From positions 248,001 through 312,000 of the forward strand of contig CAVWCU010000002.1 in the NCBI GenBank assembly GCA_963753585.1: a DNA stretch of 64,000 bases, written 5' to 3'. A program made the translations under genes and the position numbers. Shown here one piece after another: positions 1 to 7,617 of this stretch; positions within the stretch are counted from its first letter, which is position 1; the number at the start of each line of letters is the position of its first letter. The stretch is from VRUE01 sp963753585. Lineage in GTDB: Bacteria > Actinomycetota > Thermoleophilia > Solirubrobacterales > 70-9. The notes under the pieces are model-generated. The model ran no database searches. It was not told where the DNA came from and was given only the letters and a program-made list of their open reading frames with translations.

Positions 1-162
1 GGGGGAAAGGCGTTTGCCTCCCGCGCGCTCAAGGATCGCCTCTGCAGAGGTCTCTTTCGACGGCCACTCTGGCGCGACCACGAACCGGCCATCGGCTAGG
101 GCTTCCTCGATCACGAAGGACCCCTCTACATCGCCGCTGAGCTTGACGTGGCGCTGCTCCAT
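1..162 (-). CDS. Truncated gene of unknown function at left edge
   Basis: The minus strand is open from an ATG at 162 to the window edge, giving about 54 residues beginning MEQRHVKLSGDVEG and containing the acidic, mildly amphipathic stretch EEALADGRFVVAPEW. Third codon positions are mostly G or C, though less extremely than in neighbouring genes. I do not recognise the family. The frame also continues upstream of the ATG without a stop for several codons, so the start is uncertain and no clear ribosome site is visible. It could be a non-coding open frame. Confidence 0.35.
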   Translation of the reverse strand, partial: MEQRHVKLSGDVEGSFVIEEALADGRFVVAPEWPSKETSAEAILERAGGKRLSP

Positions 163-487
163 GGGGAAATCATGGCAGAGGGCGCGGTCAAGCCGAAGGA
201 GCTGGCCAGCGCAAGGCGGCCGGTCATGCACCGACCTCCCGTAACTAGGATGTTCCCAATGCGGACCTTGGCCGGCACCTGCGCAGCGATGGCAGCCCTT
301 TGCTATTCGGGCTCAGCCAGGTGGGAGAGGACGAATCCGACGGGTTGCCGTGGCTGCGGGTACGACCCGATCACGGGAAGCTTTTACGACACCCCCTCCA
401 CTGAATCATGCTCCGTTGGGCTGCGTGCCAAGCGTCTACCTTCTGGCCGCATTCGAGTCGGGACCGAGAATTTCTTCTGCTTTTGAA
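163..487. other. Intergenic stretch without a supported gene
   Basis: About 325 bases between the truncated minus-strand gene and the small secreted protein. Short open frames exist on the plus strand but their composition is not gene-like. No tRNA, repeat or clear terminator was seen. The promoter of the gene at 488 would have to lie here, but no convincing -10/-35 pair is visible. Confidence 0.4.
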
Positions 488-805
488 ATGAGAAGACTGA
501 CCGCACTATCCGCTACCACAGTCGCCCTCCTGGCCACGGCTTCACTTGATGCATCGGCGGCGACTACCCGAGAATGCGGAGATCTAGTCAGTCGGCTCGC
601 GTTCAATATCACCACTCGCGAAGTGGGATGCGGGAAGGCAAGAGAAGTTGTTCGACGGTGGGGGAGTACAGCGGCCCTCCAACCGGGGGGAGACGGGGAA
701 GTCCAGGGCTTCGCCTGTAACTACCGGAGTACCGGCTACGAGTCCGGAGCCATCCGCTGCAGCCGTCCCGGTGGCCGAATCATCCGGTGGCAGACCGGCA
801 GCTAA
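488..805 (+). CDS. Small secreted four-cysteine protein
   Basis: A 105-residue protein. An N-terminal signal peptide is evident: MRR, a hydrophobic core LTALSATTVALLATASL, then a small-residue cleavage site near DASAA. The mature part has four cysteines spaced as ECG, VGCGKA, GFACNY and IRCSR and ends in a short basic strand. This pattern (two Cys pairs, 'C..A..vv..w' followed by 'GF.C') is shared by many small exported proteins of actinobacteria whose function is unknown. The ATG at 488 is chosen because it places the signal peptide at the N terminus. The frame is also open further upstream. No strong ribosome site is present, so expression may be weak or leaderless. Confidence 0.55.
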   Translation: MRRLTALSATTVALLATASLDASAATTRECGDLVSRLAFNITTREVGCGKAREVVRRWGSTAALQPGGDGEVQGFACNYRSTGYESGAIRCSRPGGRIIRWQTGS

Positions 806-835
806 GTTCGATTCAGCCGAAGTAGACTCGATTTC

Positions 836-1849
836 GTGCCGGTCAATCGTCGCTTCGCATTGCGCCAGCGTCCCAACGGGCGGATCGATGGCGAGACCTT
901 CGAGCTCGTCGAGGAGGATCTTCCGGGGATCAGTGAGGGCGAGGCGTTGGTCCGCACCGAGTGGATCTCACTCGACCCGACCAACCGGGGATGGATCAAC
1001 GACATGCCCGGCTACCTGCCGCCCGTGGCAATCGGCGAGACGATGCGCGGCCTCGGCCTCGGCCGGGTGGTCGAGTCCAGGCACCCCAGCTACGCGAAGG
1101 GGCAGCTCGTCCAGGGGCTGATCGGCTGGACCGAGTACTTCATCGCCTCCGACGCAGCCCCCGTGCAGCGCGTCCCCGAGGCCGAGGGGGTCTCGCCCAG
1201 CCTCTATCTCGGTGCGCTCGGCATGACCGGCCTCACGGCCTGGGTGGGGATGCGTGAAATCGGCAAGCCGCAGGAGGGCGAGACGATCGTCATCTCGGCG
1301 GCCGCCGGCGCGGTCGGCTCGGTGGCCGGGCAGCTTGCGAAGCGCGACGGCGCCCGTGTCGTCGGCATCGCCGGCGGCGCCGAGAAGTGCTCGATCCTCA
1401 CCGAGAAGCTCGGCTTCGACGCGGCCGTGGACCATCGCGCCGAGGACTGGCGCAAGCAGCTCAAGGCCGCCACGCCGGATGGCATCGACGTCGACTTCGA
1501 GAACGTCGGCGGCGAGATCATGGATGCGATCTTCGCCCGCCTCAACCTCCACGCCCGGATCGCGCTCTGCGGGCTGATCTCCGGCTATAACGACAGCACC
1601 CCGCCACCCGGCCCGCGCGAGACCTTCGGCAACCTGCTCGTCAAGCGCGCCACCCTGCAGGGCTTCATCATCCTCGACCACTACGCCAAGCTGGCGGAGG
1701 TCTCGGCGCAGCTGGCGGAGTGGATCGCCGACGGCAGCCTCGAGCCGCTGGAGACCGTCGTTGAGGGCTTCGAGGAGCTGCCGAGCGCGATCAACATGCT
1801 CTTCGACGGCGCCAACGTAGGCAAGCTCGTCGTGCGGATCGCCGGCTAG
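836..1849 (+). CDS. NADP-dependent oxidoreductase, zinc-free MDR family
   Basis: A 337-residue medium-chain dehydrogenase/reductase of the prostaglandin reductase / CurA / YncB type, which reduces activated double bonds of enals and enones with NADPH. Visible features are the N-terminal substrate domain with WISLDPTNRGW, the nucleotide-binding loop AAAGAVGSVAGQLAK near residues 154-169, and the C-terminal VGKLVVRI strand. The catalytic and structural zinc ligands of alcohol dehydrogenases are absent, as expected for this branch. The start is a GTG at 836. Its TAG stop overlaps the TAG stop of the opposite-strand VOC gene within a shared CTAG. The physiological substrate cannot be read from sequence. 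Confidence 0.9.
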   Translation: MPVNRRFALRQRPNGRIDGETFELVEEDLPGISEGEALVRTEWISLDPTNRGWINDMPGYLPPVAIGETMRGLGLGRVVESRHPSYAKGQLVQGLIGWTEYFIASDAAPVQRVPEAEGVSPSLYLGALGMTGLTAWVGMREIGKPQEGETIVISAAAGAVGSVAGQLAKRDGARVVGIAGGAEKCSILTEKLGFDAAVDHRAEDWRKQLKAATPDGIDVDFENVGGEIMDAIFARLNLHARIALCGLISGYNDSTPPPGPRETFGNLLVKRATLQGFIILDHYAKLAEVSAQLAEWIADGSLEPLETVVEGFEELPSAINMLFDGANVGKLVVRIAG

Positions 1850-2229
1850 GCCGGCTGCTGCAGCACCGAGAGGATGTTGCCTGCCGGGTCCTTGAACCAG
1901 GCGATCATCGGGCCGGGGCCACGAGCGATGCCCTTCTCGTCCTGGTCGAAGCCGTCGTAGCGCTCGAAGCTGACGCCCTTGGCGGTCAGCTCGTCGACGG
2001 CGGCGTCGACGTCGTCGACCTCGAAGTTGAGGACCGTGTAGGTGGCGGGGGTGAAGTCGTCTTTGCGGTAGACGAGGGTGTCGCGGCCGCCCGCGAGCTG
2101 GATCGACATCACTCCGAACTCCGCGCTGAGATCGGTCGTGCCGAGCCCAAGCGTCTCGCCGTAGAACTGCTTCGCCGCGTCGATGTCGTCAACGGCGAAG
2201 CCATTGGTTGCTTTCGTGTTCGCGAACAT
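1846..2229 (-). CDS. VOC (glyoxalase/bleomycin resistance) family protein
   Basis: A 127-residue single-module vicinal oxygen chelate protein. The two beta-alpha-beta-beta-beta repeats are recognisable: AVDDIDAAKQFYGETLG opens the first and NFEVDDVDAAVDELTAKG the second, ending PAGNILSVLQQ. Members are metal-dependent lyases, dioxygenases or drug-binding proteins, so the reaction is unknown. The start MFANTKATNG is chosen because an AAGGGAG ribosome site lies just upstream; the frame is open further 5'. The gene is convergent with the oxidoreductase at 836, sharing the stop tetranucleotide CTAG. Confidence 0.85.
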   Translation of the reverse strand: MFANTKATNGFAVDDIDAAKQFYGETLGLGTTDLSAEFGVMSIQLAGGRDTLVYRKDDFTPATYTVLNFEVDDVDAAVDELTAKGVSFERYDGFDQDEKGIARGPGPMIAWFKDPAGNILSVLQQPA

Positions 2230-2258
2230 GCCTGCTCCCTTCGTCTGGTCTGTTCTGG

Positions 2259-2609
2259 CTACCCGGAGAGCTCCGGGATATAGCGCCGCAGGTGCGTGTC
2301 GATCGTCTCCCGCACCCATTGCCGGGTCGCCGGGTCGGCCATGCGGTAGCGGCCGAGCAGCATCTTCTGGTCGCTCAGCGGCAGCCCGGCGATCTCCCAG
2401 CTCACCGCGAGACGCTCGAAGAGCTGCTCCGAGCGTCGGCGCCAGGCATCCTCCTGCGTGGTCGCCGCGGTCGCCGGGCCCTCCTCGAGCTTGGCGATCG
2501 TCCCGGCGCTGAGCGTCTCGCGCAGGGTCAGCTTGTTCCCGTCCGCGTCGACGTACTCGACGGTCGGAGCCTTCTCCCGCTGTCGCCGCTTCTTGCCGCG
2601 CTTCGCCAT
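2259..2609 (-). CDS. Conserved hypothetical protein, 116 residues
   Basis: Small soluble protein starting MAKRGKKRRQREKAP, with a very basic N terminus that could bind nucleic acid, followed by a predicted beta hairpin (TVEYVDADGNKLTLRE) and alpha helices. I do not recognise the family. It begins one base after the ArfB stop (TGA-G-ATG), so it is probably translated together with ArfB, which would suit a ribosome- or RNA-related role; that link is only inference. Confidence 0.6.
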   Translation of the reverse strand: MAKRGKKRRQREKAPTVEYVDADGNKLTLRETLSAGTIAKLEEGPATAATTQEDAWRRRSEQLFERLAVSWEIAGLPLSDQKMLLGRYRMADPATRQWVRETIDTHLRRYIPELSG

Positions 2610-2610
2610 C

Positions 2611-3012
2611 TCAGTACTCGCCGCCGGGCCGCCGCCGGCCCCGCTTGCGTTCCCCCGCTCGCCGCTTCTCTTCCAGTCGTCGCTCGCGCGAGGCCCGCGT
2701 CGGGCGCGTCGGGCGGCGGCGCACCGGCTCGGCCAGGCCGGCGCCGATCTTCTCCGCCAGCCGCCGCAGCGCCAGTTCGCGGTTGCGCGCCTGGCCGCGC
2801 GCATCCTGGGAGACGGCGGTGAGGACAGGGCCGGCGCGGCCGACCAAGCGGTCCTTCTGGCGCTCGTCCAGGACCCGCGACGCCTCGACCTCGAACACGG
2901 CTTCCACCCGCGAGGCGGTCACGTTCGCGTGCTGCCCGCCTGGACCGGACGAGCGGCTCGCCCGCAGCTCGATCTCGGCCAACGGGATCGAGAGCCGGGC
3001 GTCGATTCTCAG
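2611..3012 (-). CDS. arfB: Ribosome rescue peptidyl-tRNA hydrolase ArfB (YaeJ-like)
   Basis: Releases peptides from stalled ribosomes by hydrolysing peptidyl-tRNA. The release-factor GGQ loop is present in SSGPGGQHANVTASRVEA, and the C terminus is the expected long basic tail (RRRPTRPTRASRERR, then KRRAGERKRGRRRPG) that fills the mRNA channel. Length, about 133 residues, matches the family. No ATG, GTG or TTG precedes the conserved start in frame without running deep into the upstream gene. The best start is a CTG at 3012 that overlaps the TGA of the pterin dehydratase (CTGA), suggesting translational coupling. The start is therefore the least certain part. Confidence 0.8.
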   Translation of the reverse strand: MRIDARLSIPLAEIELRASRSSGPGGQHANVTASRVEAVFEVEASRVLDERQKDRLVGRAGPVLTAVSQDARGQARNRELALRRLAEKIGAGLAEPVRRRPTRPTRASRERRLEEKRRAGERKRGRRRPGGEY

Positions 3013-3296
3013 CTCGTCGGCGATAGGGCGTCGACCTTCGCCGCCAACTCGAAGTCGGCTGCGGTGAGACCCCCCTCGGAGTGCGTGGAGATCGTCACCG
3101 TCACCTCGTTCCAGGAGATCGCCAGATCGGGGTGGTGGTTCATCCCCTCGGCCGGCTCGACCAGGCTCTCGACGAACCGCACCGAGCCGACGAAGTCGCC
3201 GCAGCCGACGGTCTTGGCGATCGCATCGCCGCTGCGCTCCCAGCCCTCCAAGGCCGAAAGCCTCTGCTCGATCTCGGCATCGTCCAGAAGCGCCAT
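3009..3296 (-). CDS. Pterin-4a-carbinolamine dehydratase
   Basis: A 95-residue enzyme that dehydrates 4a-hydroxytetrahydropterin after aromatic amino acid hydroxylation. Members without a hydroxylase partner have other or unknown roles. The active-site signature EGMNHHPDL with paired histidines is present, followed by VTVTISTHSEGGLTAADFELA, typical of the family. The ATG at 3296 gives the usual length; an in-frame GTG at 3314 would add six residues. It is followed immediately by arfB with overlapping codons. No aromatic amino acid hydroxylase gene is in the window. Confidence 0.88.
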   Translation of the reverse strand: MALLDDAEIEQRLSALEGWERSGDAIAKTVGCGDFVGSVRFVESLVEPAEGMNHHPDLAISWNEVTVTISTHSEGGLTAADFELAAKVDALSPTS

Positions 3297-3325
3297 CGAG
3301 GACCATGCTGCCACGGTCCCACACG

Positions 3326-3372
3326 AGGTGCAACGTTTTACGGCTCTGACGGAGCCGTAAAACGTTGCACCT
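3326..3372. terminator. Perfect 21-bp inverted repeat after the alcohol dehydrogenase gene
   Basis: Left arm 3326-3346 (begins AGGTGCAACG), five-base loop TGACG, right arm 3352-3372. The arms match perfectly and the right arm overlaps the alcohol dehydrogenase stop codon. No T-tract follows in either direction, so it is not a classical intrinsic terminator. It may be a U-less terminator or an mRNA 3'-end stabiliser. Confidence 0.6.
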
Positions 3373-4405
3373 AGGGGGTGAGGACGATCTTCAGCGCCTC
3401 GCGCTGGTCATAGAGCACGTAGGCCTCGGGCGCCTGGTCCAGCTTCATGTGGTGGGTGACGAGGGGCGAGGGGTCGAGCTTGCCGGCCTCGATCAGCGCC
3501 AGCACGCGGTCGACGTGGGCGATCACGTTGGCGAGGCCGAGGCGCAGGGTCAGGCCCTTGAGCCAGGCGAGCCCGAGCGGGACCTCGCCCTTGCCGGCGT
3601 AGGCGCCGATCCCCGAGACGGTGCCGGCGTCGCGGGCGAGGCTGACAGCCATCGCCAGCGGCGCCGCGGCGCCGACCGCGTCGACGACGACGTCCACGCC
3701 GCGCTTCTCGGTCGCCGCCTTGACGACGCGCTTGGGCTCTTCCTCGGTCAGGTGAACCGGCGTTGCGCCGAAATCTGCCGCCATCGCCAGCCGTTGCTGC
3801 ACAGAGTCGATCGCGAAGACCTCGGTCGCTCCGCCCGCGAGCGCCGCCTGCACGGCGCAGAGCCCGACCGGGCCCAGCCCCAGCACCGCGACCGTGTCGC
3901 CCGAGCGCATCCCGGCGTGGGCAACGGCGTGGTAGCCGGTCCCCATCACGTCGCCGGCGAAGAGGGCGACGTCGTCGCTCATCCCCTCCGGCACCCGGCG
4001 CAGGGTCACGTTGGCGCGCGGGACCAGGAGCTGATCGGCCTGGGAGCCCTGGAGGTCGCCGAGGTTGGCGCCGTGGCCGAAGATCCGGCCGCGCTCGCAG
4101 CGATGGTAGTCACCGCGCAGGCAGGTGGCGCAGGTCGCGCAGGCGGTATGGAAGCAGCCGAGCACACGGTCGCCGACGGCGACGCGCTCGACGTCGGGGC
4201 CGGCGGCGAGCACCGTGCCGACGAACTCGTGCCCGATCGTGAACCCCGGCTCGACCGGGACCTGACCGTGGAAGATGTGAAGGTCCGAGCCGCAGATCCC
4301 GCTCGCCTCGACCCGGACCAGCGCGTCGTCGGCAGCGCCCAGCTCCGGGGCCGGCTTCTCCTCGACCCGTACCTCCCCAGGAGCCTGAAACGTGACGGCG
4401 CGCAT
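3371..4405 (-). CDS. Zinc-dependent alcohol dehydrogenase family protein
   Basis: A 344-residue MDR dehydrogenase. Catalytic zinc ligands are visible as ICGSDLHIFHG and TIGHEFVG; the structural zinc loop is CATCATCLRGDYHRC with four cysteines; the NAD(P) loop is LGLGPVGLCAVQAA. The family oxidises alcohols or polyols (threonine-, sorbitol- and formaldehyde-dehydrogenase-like branches). The substrate is not predictable here. The start MRAVTFQAPGEVRVEEK is typical of the family. It lies 34 bases downstream of the HD-GYP gene on the same strand and may share its transcript. Confidence 0.9.
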   Translation of the reverse strand: MRAVTFQAPGEVRVEEKPAPELGAADDALVRVEASGICGSDLHIFHGQVPVEPGFTIGHEFVGTVLAAGPDVERVAVGDRVLGCFHTACATCATCLRGDYHRCERGRIFGHGANLGDLQGSQADQLLVPRANVTLRRVPEGMSDDVALFAGDVMGTGYHAVAHAGMRSGDTVAVLGLGPVGLCAVQAALAGGATEVFAIDSVQQRLAMAADFGATPVHLTEEEPKRVVKAATEKRGVDVVVDAVGAAAPLAMAVSLARDAGTVSGIGAYAGKGEVPLGLAWLKGLTLRLGLANVIAHVDRVLALIEAGKLDPSPLVTHHMKLDQAPEAYVLYDQREALKIVLTP

Positions 4406-4439
4406 CGCGCGAACCGTATCGCCCTGCAGCCGGAGGTGG

Positions 4440-5837
4440 CTAGGCGACGGTGGCGCCGGAGGGCTGGAAGCGAGCGTCGTTGCCGAGCGGGCTGGCGGTC
4501 TCCGCGATCCGTGCTTCCAGTGCCAGCTCCTTCTCGAAGTCGGCCGCCTCGCCATGCTGGAAGGAGACGTCCTTGCCCTCGAGCAGCTCGACGAAGATCT
4601 CGACGAAGCGGGCGTCGAGCTGTTTGCCGGCAACCCTGCGCAGCTCCAGAATCGCGTCATGGCTGGACATCGGCGTCCTGTAGGAGTCGCGCGCCGTCAT
4701 CACGTCGTAGGTGTCGGCGACCGAGATGATCCGGGCCAGTTCGGGAATGTCGTCGCCGGCCAGCCCGCGCGGGTAGCCTTTGCCGTCGATCCGCTCGTGG
4801 TGGGCGAGGATGATCTCGGCGACCGGCCCGTAGCCGTCGAGCGAGGAGACCACCCGGGCGCCCTGCTGGGGGTGCCGGCGGATCAGCATCCAGTCCTCGT
4901 CGGTGAGCGGCACGTTTGCCTTGAGGATGCGGTCGGGCAGGATGAACTTGCCGATGTCGTGCAGCAGCGCGGCGATGTGGACGAGCTCCTCCTCTTGGCG
5001 AGAGAAGCCGGCCCGCTGGGCGATCGCCCGCGAGTAGCGCGCCACAGCAGCCGAGTGCCGTGCCGTCATCTGGTCCCGCAGGTCGAGTGTGCGCAGCATT
5101 GCGCTCAACATCCCGACCTGGAAGCTGGCGAGCTGCTTGCTGCGCCGCTCCAGCTCCTCAGCCCGCTGCTGGGAGACGAGCAGGGCACCGAGCAGGTACT
5201 GGAAGGTGACGAGGACGATGCCGAACAGCGCGACCCCGGCGATGCCCACCTGGGCGTAGAGGTAGGTGACCCCGACCGCCATCAGGGCGGCCATCAGCTC
5301 GGAGGGCAGCAGCGGGAACAGCGCCGTGCGAACCTTGACCAGGAAGGAGCTGCGTTCCAGGTAGCAGGAGTATCCGGCCACCATCGAGAAGTTGATCGCC
5401 AGGGCGAAGACGAACAGCCCGAAGACGCAGAGGTAGAAGGACGGTTCCGAGGTGGTCAGCCCCGTCGTCGCAAGCACCTCGTGGAATGCGATCCCTCCGG
5501 CCAGCGGGAAGGCCGTGTAGACGAGTACGTTGTCGAGCAGGCGGTGCCACTCGTTGCGCCACCGCAGCCAGCCGACGAGAATCGTCACGACCCCGATCAG
5601 CGCTGCCGGCGTCCCCCCGAGGAAGACCATCGCGACCACGAGCGCCAGGAAGCTGCCGGAGATGTCCAGGGCGGATTCGACCCGGACCGCGGTGAGATCG
5701 CTGAAGATCGAGAAGGCCATCAGGACCCCGAGCAGGACCAGGTCCCAGTTGCCCGCGGGGGCTTGCCAGACGGCTACGGCCAGCGCAACGCAGAGAGCGA
5801 CGATTACGGGGCTGTTTAGGCGTTGTCGGTCTGCCAT
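4440..5837 (-). CDS. Membrane-anchored HD-GYP domain protein
   Basis: A 465-residue protein. Residues 1-225 form about six membrane segments with no recognised sensor name; residues 226-440 form an HD-GYP domain. The metal-binding HD is at LLHDIGKF (about 292-298) and the signature HHERIDGKGYP at 346-356, followed by ISVADTYDVMT. The catalytic residues are intact, so cyclic di-GMP (or cGAMP) phosphodiesterase activity is likely. It is the degrading counterpart to the GGDEF-EAL protein at 58.5 kb, although no regulatory link is visible. The start is an ATG (MADRQRLNSP). Confidence 0.92.
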   Translation of the reverse strand: MADRQRLNSPVIVALCVALAVAVWQAPAGNWDLVLLGVLMAFSIFSDLTAVRVESALDISGSFLALVVAMVFLGGTPAALIGVVTILVGWLRWRNEWHRLLDNVLVYTAFPLAGGIAFHEVLATTGLTTSEPSFYLCVFGLFVFALAINFSMVAGYSCYLERSSFLVKVRTALFPLLPSELMAALMAVGVTYLYAQVGIAGVALFGIVLVTFQYLLGALLVSQQRAEELERRSKQLASFQVGMLSAMLRTLDLRDQMTARHSAAVARYSRAIAQRAGFSRQEEELVHIAALLHDIGKFILPDRILKANVPLTDEDWMLIRRHPQQGARVVSSLDGYGPVAEIILAHHERIDGKGYPRGLAGDDIPELARIISVADTYDVMTARDSYRTPMSSHDAILELRRVAGKQLDARFVEIFVELLEGKDVSFQHGEAADFEKELALEARIAETASPLGNDARFQPSGATVA

Positions 5838-6054
5838 TCGGCCGCTGCGCCAGATCGCGGGAGGTGCTACACCGGACCCGAGACCGCCCCTTTACCCTGC
5901 AATATCCGCAGGAAGCGTCGCTCGGGAAAGCAATCTACGCGCAGTCAAAGTACTGAGAAGCTCCAGAGCTGACAAGACTTGGGGACGCATTGCAAGATGC
6001 CATTCCGCACAAGGTCGGCAGGCCTCACGCAACGAGGAGACATCGGAACCACGC

Positions 6055-6300
6055 AAAAAGAGAAGGGGCACCCCAAGAGGTGCCCCTTCTCGTGAATCCT
6101 TTGGGCGAAGCCTTGCTTCGCCCCTGAAGATCTAGCGGAACTTGTAGCCCATGAAACTTCCCCTTTCGTTGAAGCCCACTGGTGAAAAGCGTGCTGCTGT
6201 CGAAAAGCTCTTTCTCTTGGAACATTTTGTAGCACAACCTCTCCAGAACTTGTGCATTTGCAAGGAAACTTGTGCATGAATTGGGTAGCGAGGGGGTCCA
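6055..6300 (-). ncRNA. Candidate small transcript ending at an intrinsic terminator
   Basis: The minus strand reads through hairpin 6123-6103 (GGGCGAAG / CTTCGCCC) and then a 13-bp stem at 6091-6060 directly followed by TTTTT, the only classical rho-independent terminator with a U-tract found in the window. It does not follow any large minus-strand gene, because the region above is the start of the plus-strand MFS gene. The transcript it ends must therefore begin within about 250 bases. It could be a small RNA, or an mRNA for a 41-residue, very basic peptide beginning MHKFWRGC and ending MGYKFR at 6132. The promoter is not evident. Confidence 0.35.
6060..6091 (-). terminator. Rho-independent terminator, minus strand
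   Basis: Arms 6060-6072 and 6079-6091 pair over 13 bases (GAGAAGGGGCACC and its complement) around a six-base loop. On the minus strand the stem is followed by five T. There is no T-tract on the plus side. Confidence 0.75.
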
Positions 6301-6303
6301 GCA

Positions 6304-7617
6304 ATGCGTAATTCGCGCCTGAGAGATCCCCTGAAGAGGCCTGTCTTCCGCCGTCTGGCGGCGACGTTCGCGGTCAACCAGATGGGCGACTGGATGGGGG
6401 ACGTGGCCCTCTCGGTGCTGGTCTTCGACCAGACCGGGAGCGCCCTCGCAACGACCGCGCTCTTCCTCGGCACCGGCTTCCTGCCCGGCCTGCTGGCGCC
6501 GCTCTTCGTCGCCCGCGTCGAGCAGCCGCCTCCGCGCTTCGCGCTGCCGACCATCTACTGCGCCGAGGCCGCGACCTTCGGCGCCCTCGCCCTGCTCGTA
6601 GACAACTTCTCGCTGACGGCGATCGTCATCCTCGCGGCCATCGACGGCGTCCTGGCCCTGAGCGGGCGCGTGCTGACCCGGGCCGTCGTCGCCGAGCTGC
6701 TGGAGCCGGTCGGCGAGCTGCGCGCGGGCAACGCGATCCTCAACGTCGCCTTCACCGGCGGCGCCGCCGTCGGCCCCGGGATCGCGGGGCTCGCGGTCGC
6801 CGCCTTCGGCGTCCAGAGCGCGCTCCTGCTCGACGCCGTCTCCTTCTACGCGAGCGCCTGGATCCTCTTCACCGCCGGGCCGCTGCCGCAGGCCGAGCCC
6901 GAACCCGGCCACCTGCGCGAGCGCGTGCGGGCCGGGCTCGCCTACATCCGCGAAAGGGCGACGCTGCGGCGAGTGCTCGTCGCCCAGGGGGTGGCCATCG
7001 TCTTCTTCTCCGCCGTCCTGCCGATCGAGGTGGTCTACGCGAAGGAGACCCTCGACGCCGGCGACGCCGGCTACGGGGTGCTGCTGGCAAGCTGGGGCGT
7101 GGGAATGGTCCTCGGCAGCATCGCCTTCGCGGCACTGCGGCGGGCCCGGCTCTCCTACCTGCTCTTCTTCAGCACCCTTGCCATCGGCGGTGGCTACCTG
7201 GGCATGGCAGCCGCTCCGACGCTGGCGGTCGCCTGCGCGGCCTCGGCGCTCGGCGGCGCCGGCAACGGGGTGCAGTGGGTGGCCCTGGTCAGCGCCGTGC
7301 AGGAAATGACCGCCAACAACATGCAGGCGCGCGTGATGAGCGTGCTCGAATCGATCGGGACCGCGATGCCGGGGATCGGGTTCCTGCTCGGCGGCCTCAC
7401 CGCGACAGTCCTCGACCCCCGCGCAACCTTCTTCCTGGCCGGGCTGGGCGTGCTCGCCATCGCCGTCGTCGCGGCGGTCCTGCTGGGTACGAACTGGCCC
7501 GCGGGTAGGAAAACCCCCGGCTCAGCCGAAGAGGACGCCGGGGCGGAGATTATGGTGGAGCTGATTCCAGTGGGAAGCCGCCTACCCACCCGGTCCAACT
7601 CGGAGGTAGTGTCTTGA
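6304..7617 (+). CDS. MFS transporter (enterobactin-exporter / drug-efflux type)
   Basis: A 437-residue polytopic membrane protein with about twelve hydrophobic segments. The family-typical VNQMGDWMGDVALSVLVFDQTG near residue 20-40, the loop ARVEQPPPRF and GGAGNGVQWVALVSAVQEMT in the second half place it among MFS_3-type exporters. ATG at 6304 follows a GAGGGGG ribosome site. Its TGA overlaps the TTG start of the peptide-binding lipoprotein gene (TTGA), so it probably heads the importer operon. Whether it is functionally tied to peptide uptake is unknown. Confidence 0.88.
   Translation: MRNSRLRDPLKRPVFRRLAATFAVNQMGDWMGDVALSVLVFDQTGSALATTALFLGTGFLPGLLAPLFVARVEQPPPRFALPTIYCAEAATFGALALLVDNFSLTAIVILAAIDGVLALSGRVLTRAVVAELLEPVGELRAGNAILNVAFTGGAAVGPGIAGLAVAAFGVQSALLLDAVSFYASAWILFTAGPLPQAEPEPGHLRERVRAGLAYIRERATLRRVLVAQGVAIVFFSAVLPIEVVYAKETLDAGDAGYGVLLASWGVGMVLGSIAFAALRRARLSYLLFFSTLAIGGGYLGMAAAPTLAVACAASALGGAGNGVQWVALVSAVQEMTANNMQARVMSVLESIGTAMPGIGFLLGGLTATVLDPRATFFLAGLGVLAIAVVAAVLLGTNWPAGRKTPGSAEEDAGAEIMVELIPVGSRLPTRSNSEVVS

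Larger units (their letters stand above)
5838..6303. other. 466-base divergent intergenic region with an AT-richer core
   Basis: Separates the HD-GYP gene (minus) from the MFS gene (plus). 5838-6050 shows nothing recognisable. 6055-6300 is visibly less GC-rich than the rest of the window. It holds two hairpins (6060-6091 and 6103-6123), a minus-strand T-tract after the first, a short minus-strand open frame, and an 11-bp direct repeat AACTTGTGCAT at 6247-6257 and 6267-6277, spaced two helical turns apart, just upstream of the MFS start. Confidence 0.6.

Noticed and set aside
5838..6303. tmRNA, RNase P RNA or SRP RNA in the intergenic gap
   Set aside because: None of the conserved cores or tRNA-like ends could be found on either strand; only hairpins and a terminator are visible.
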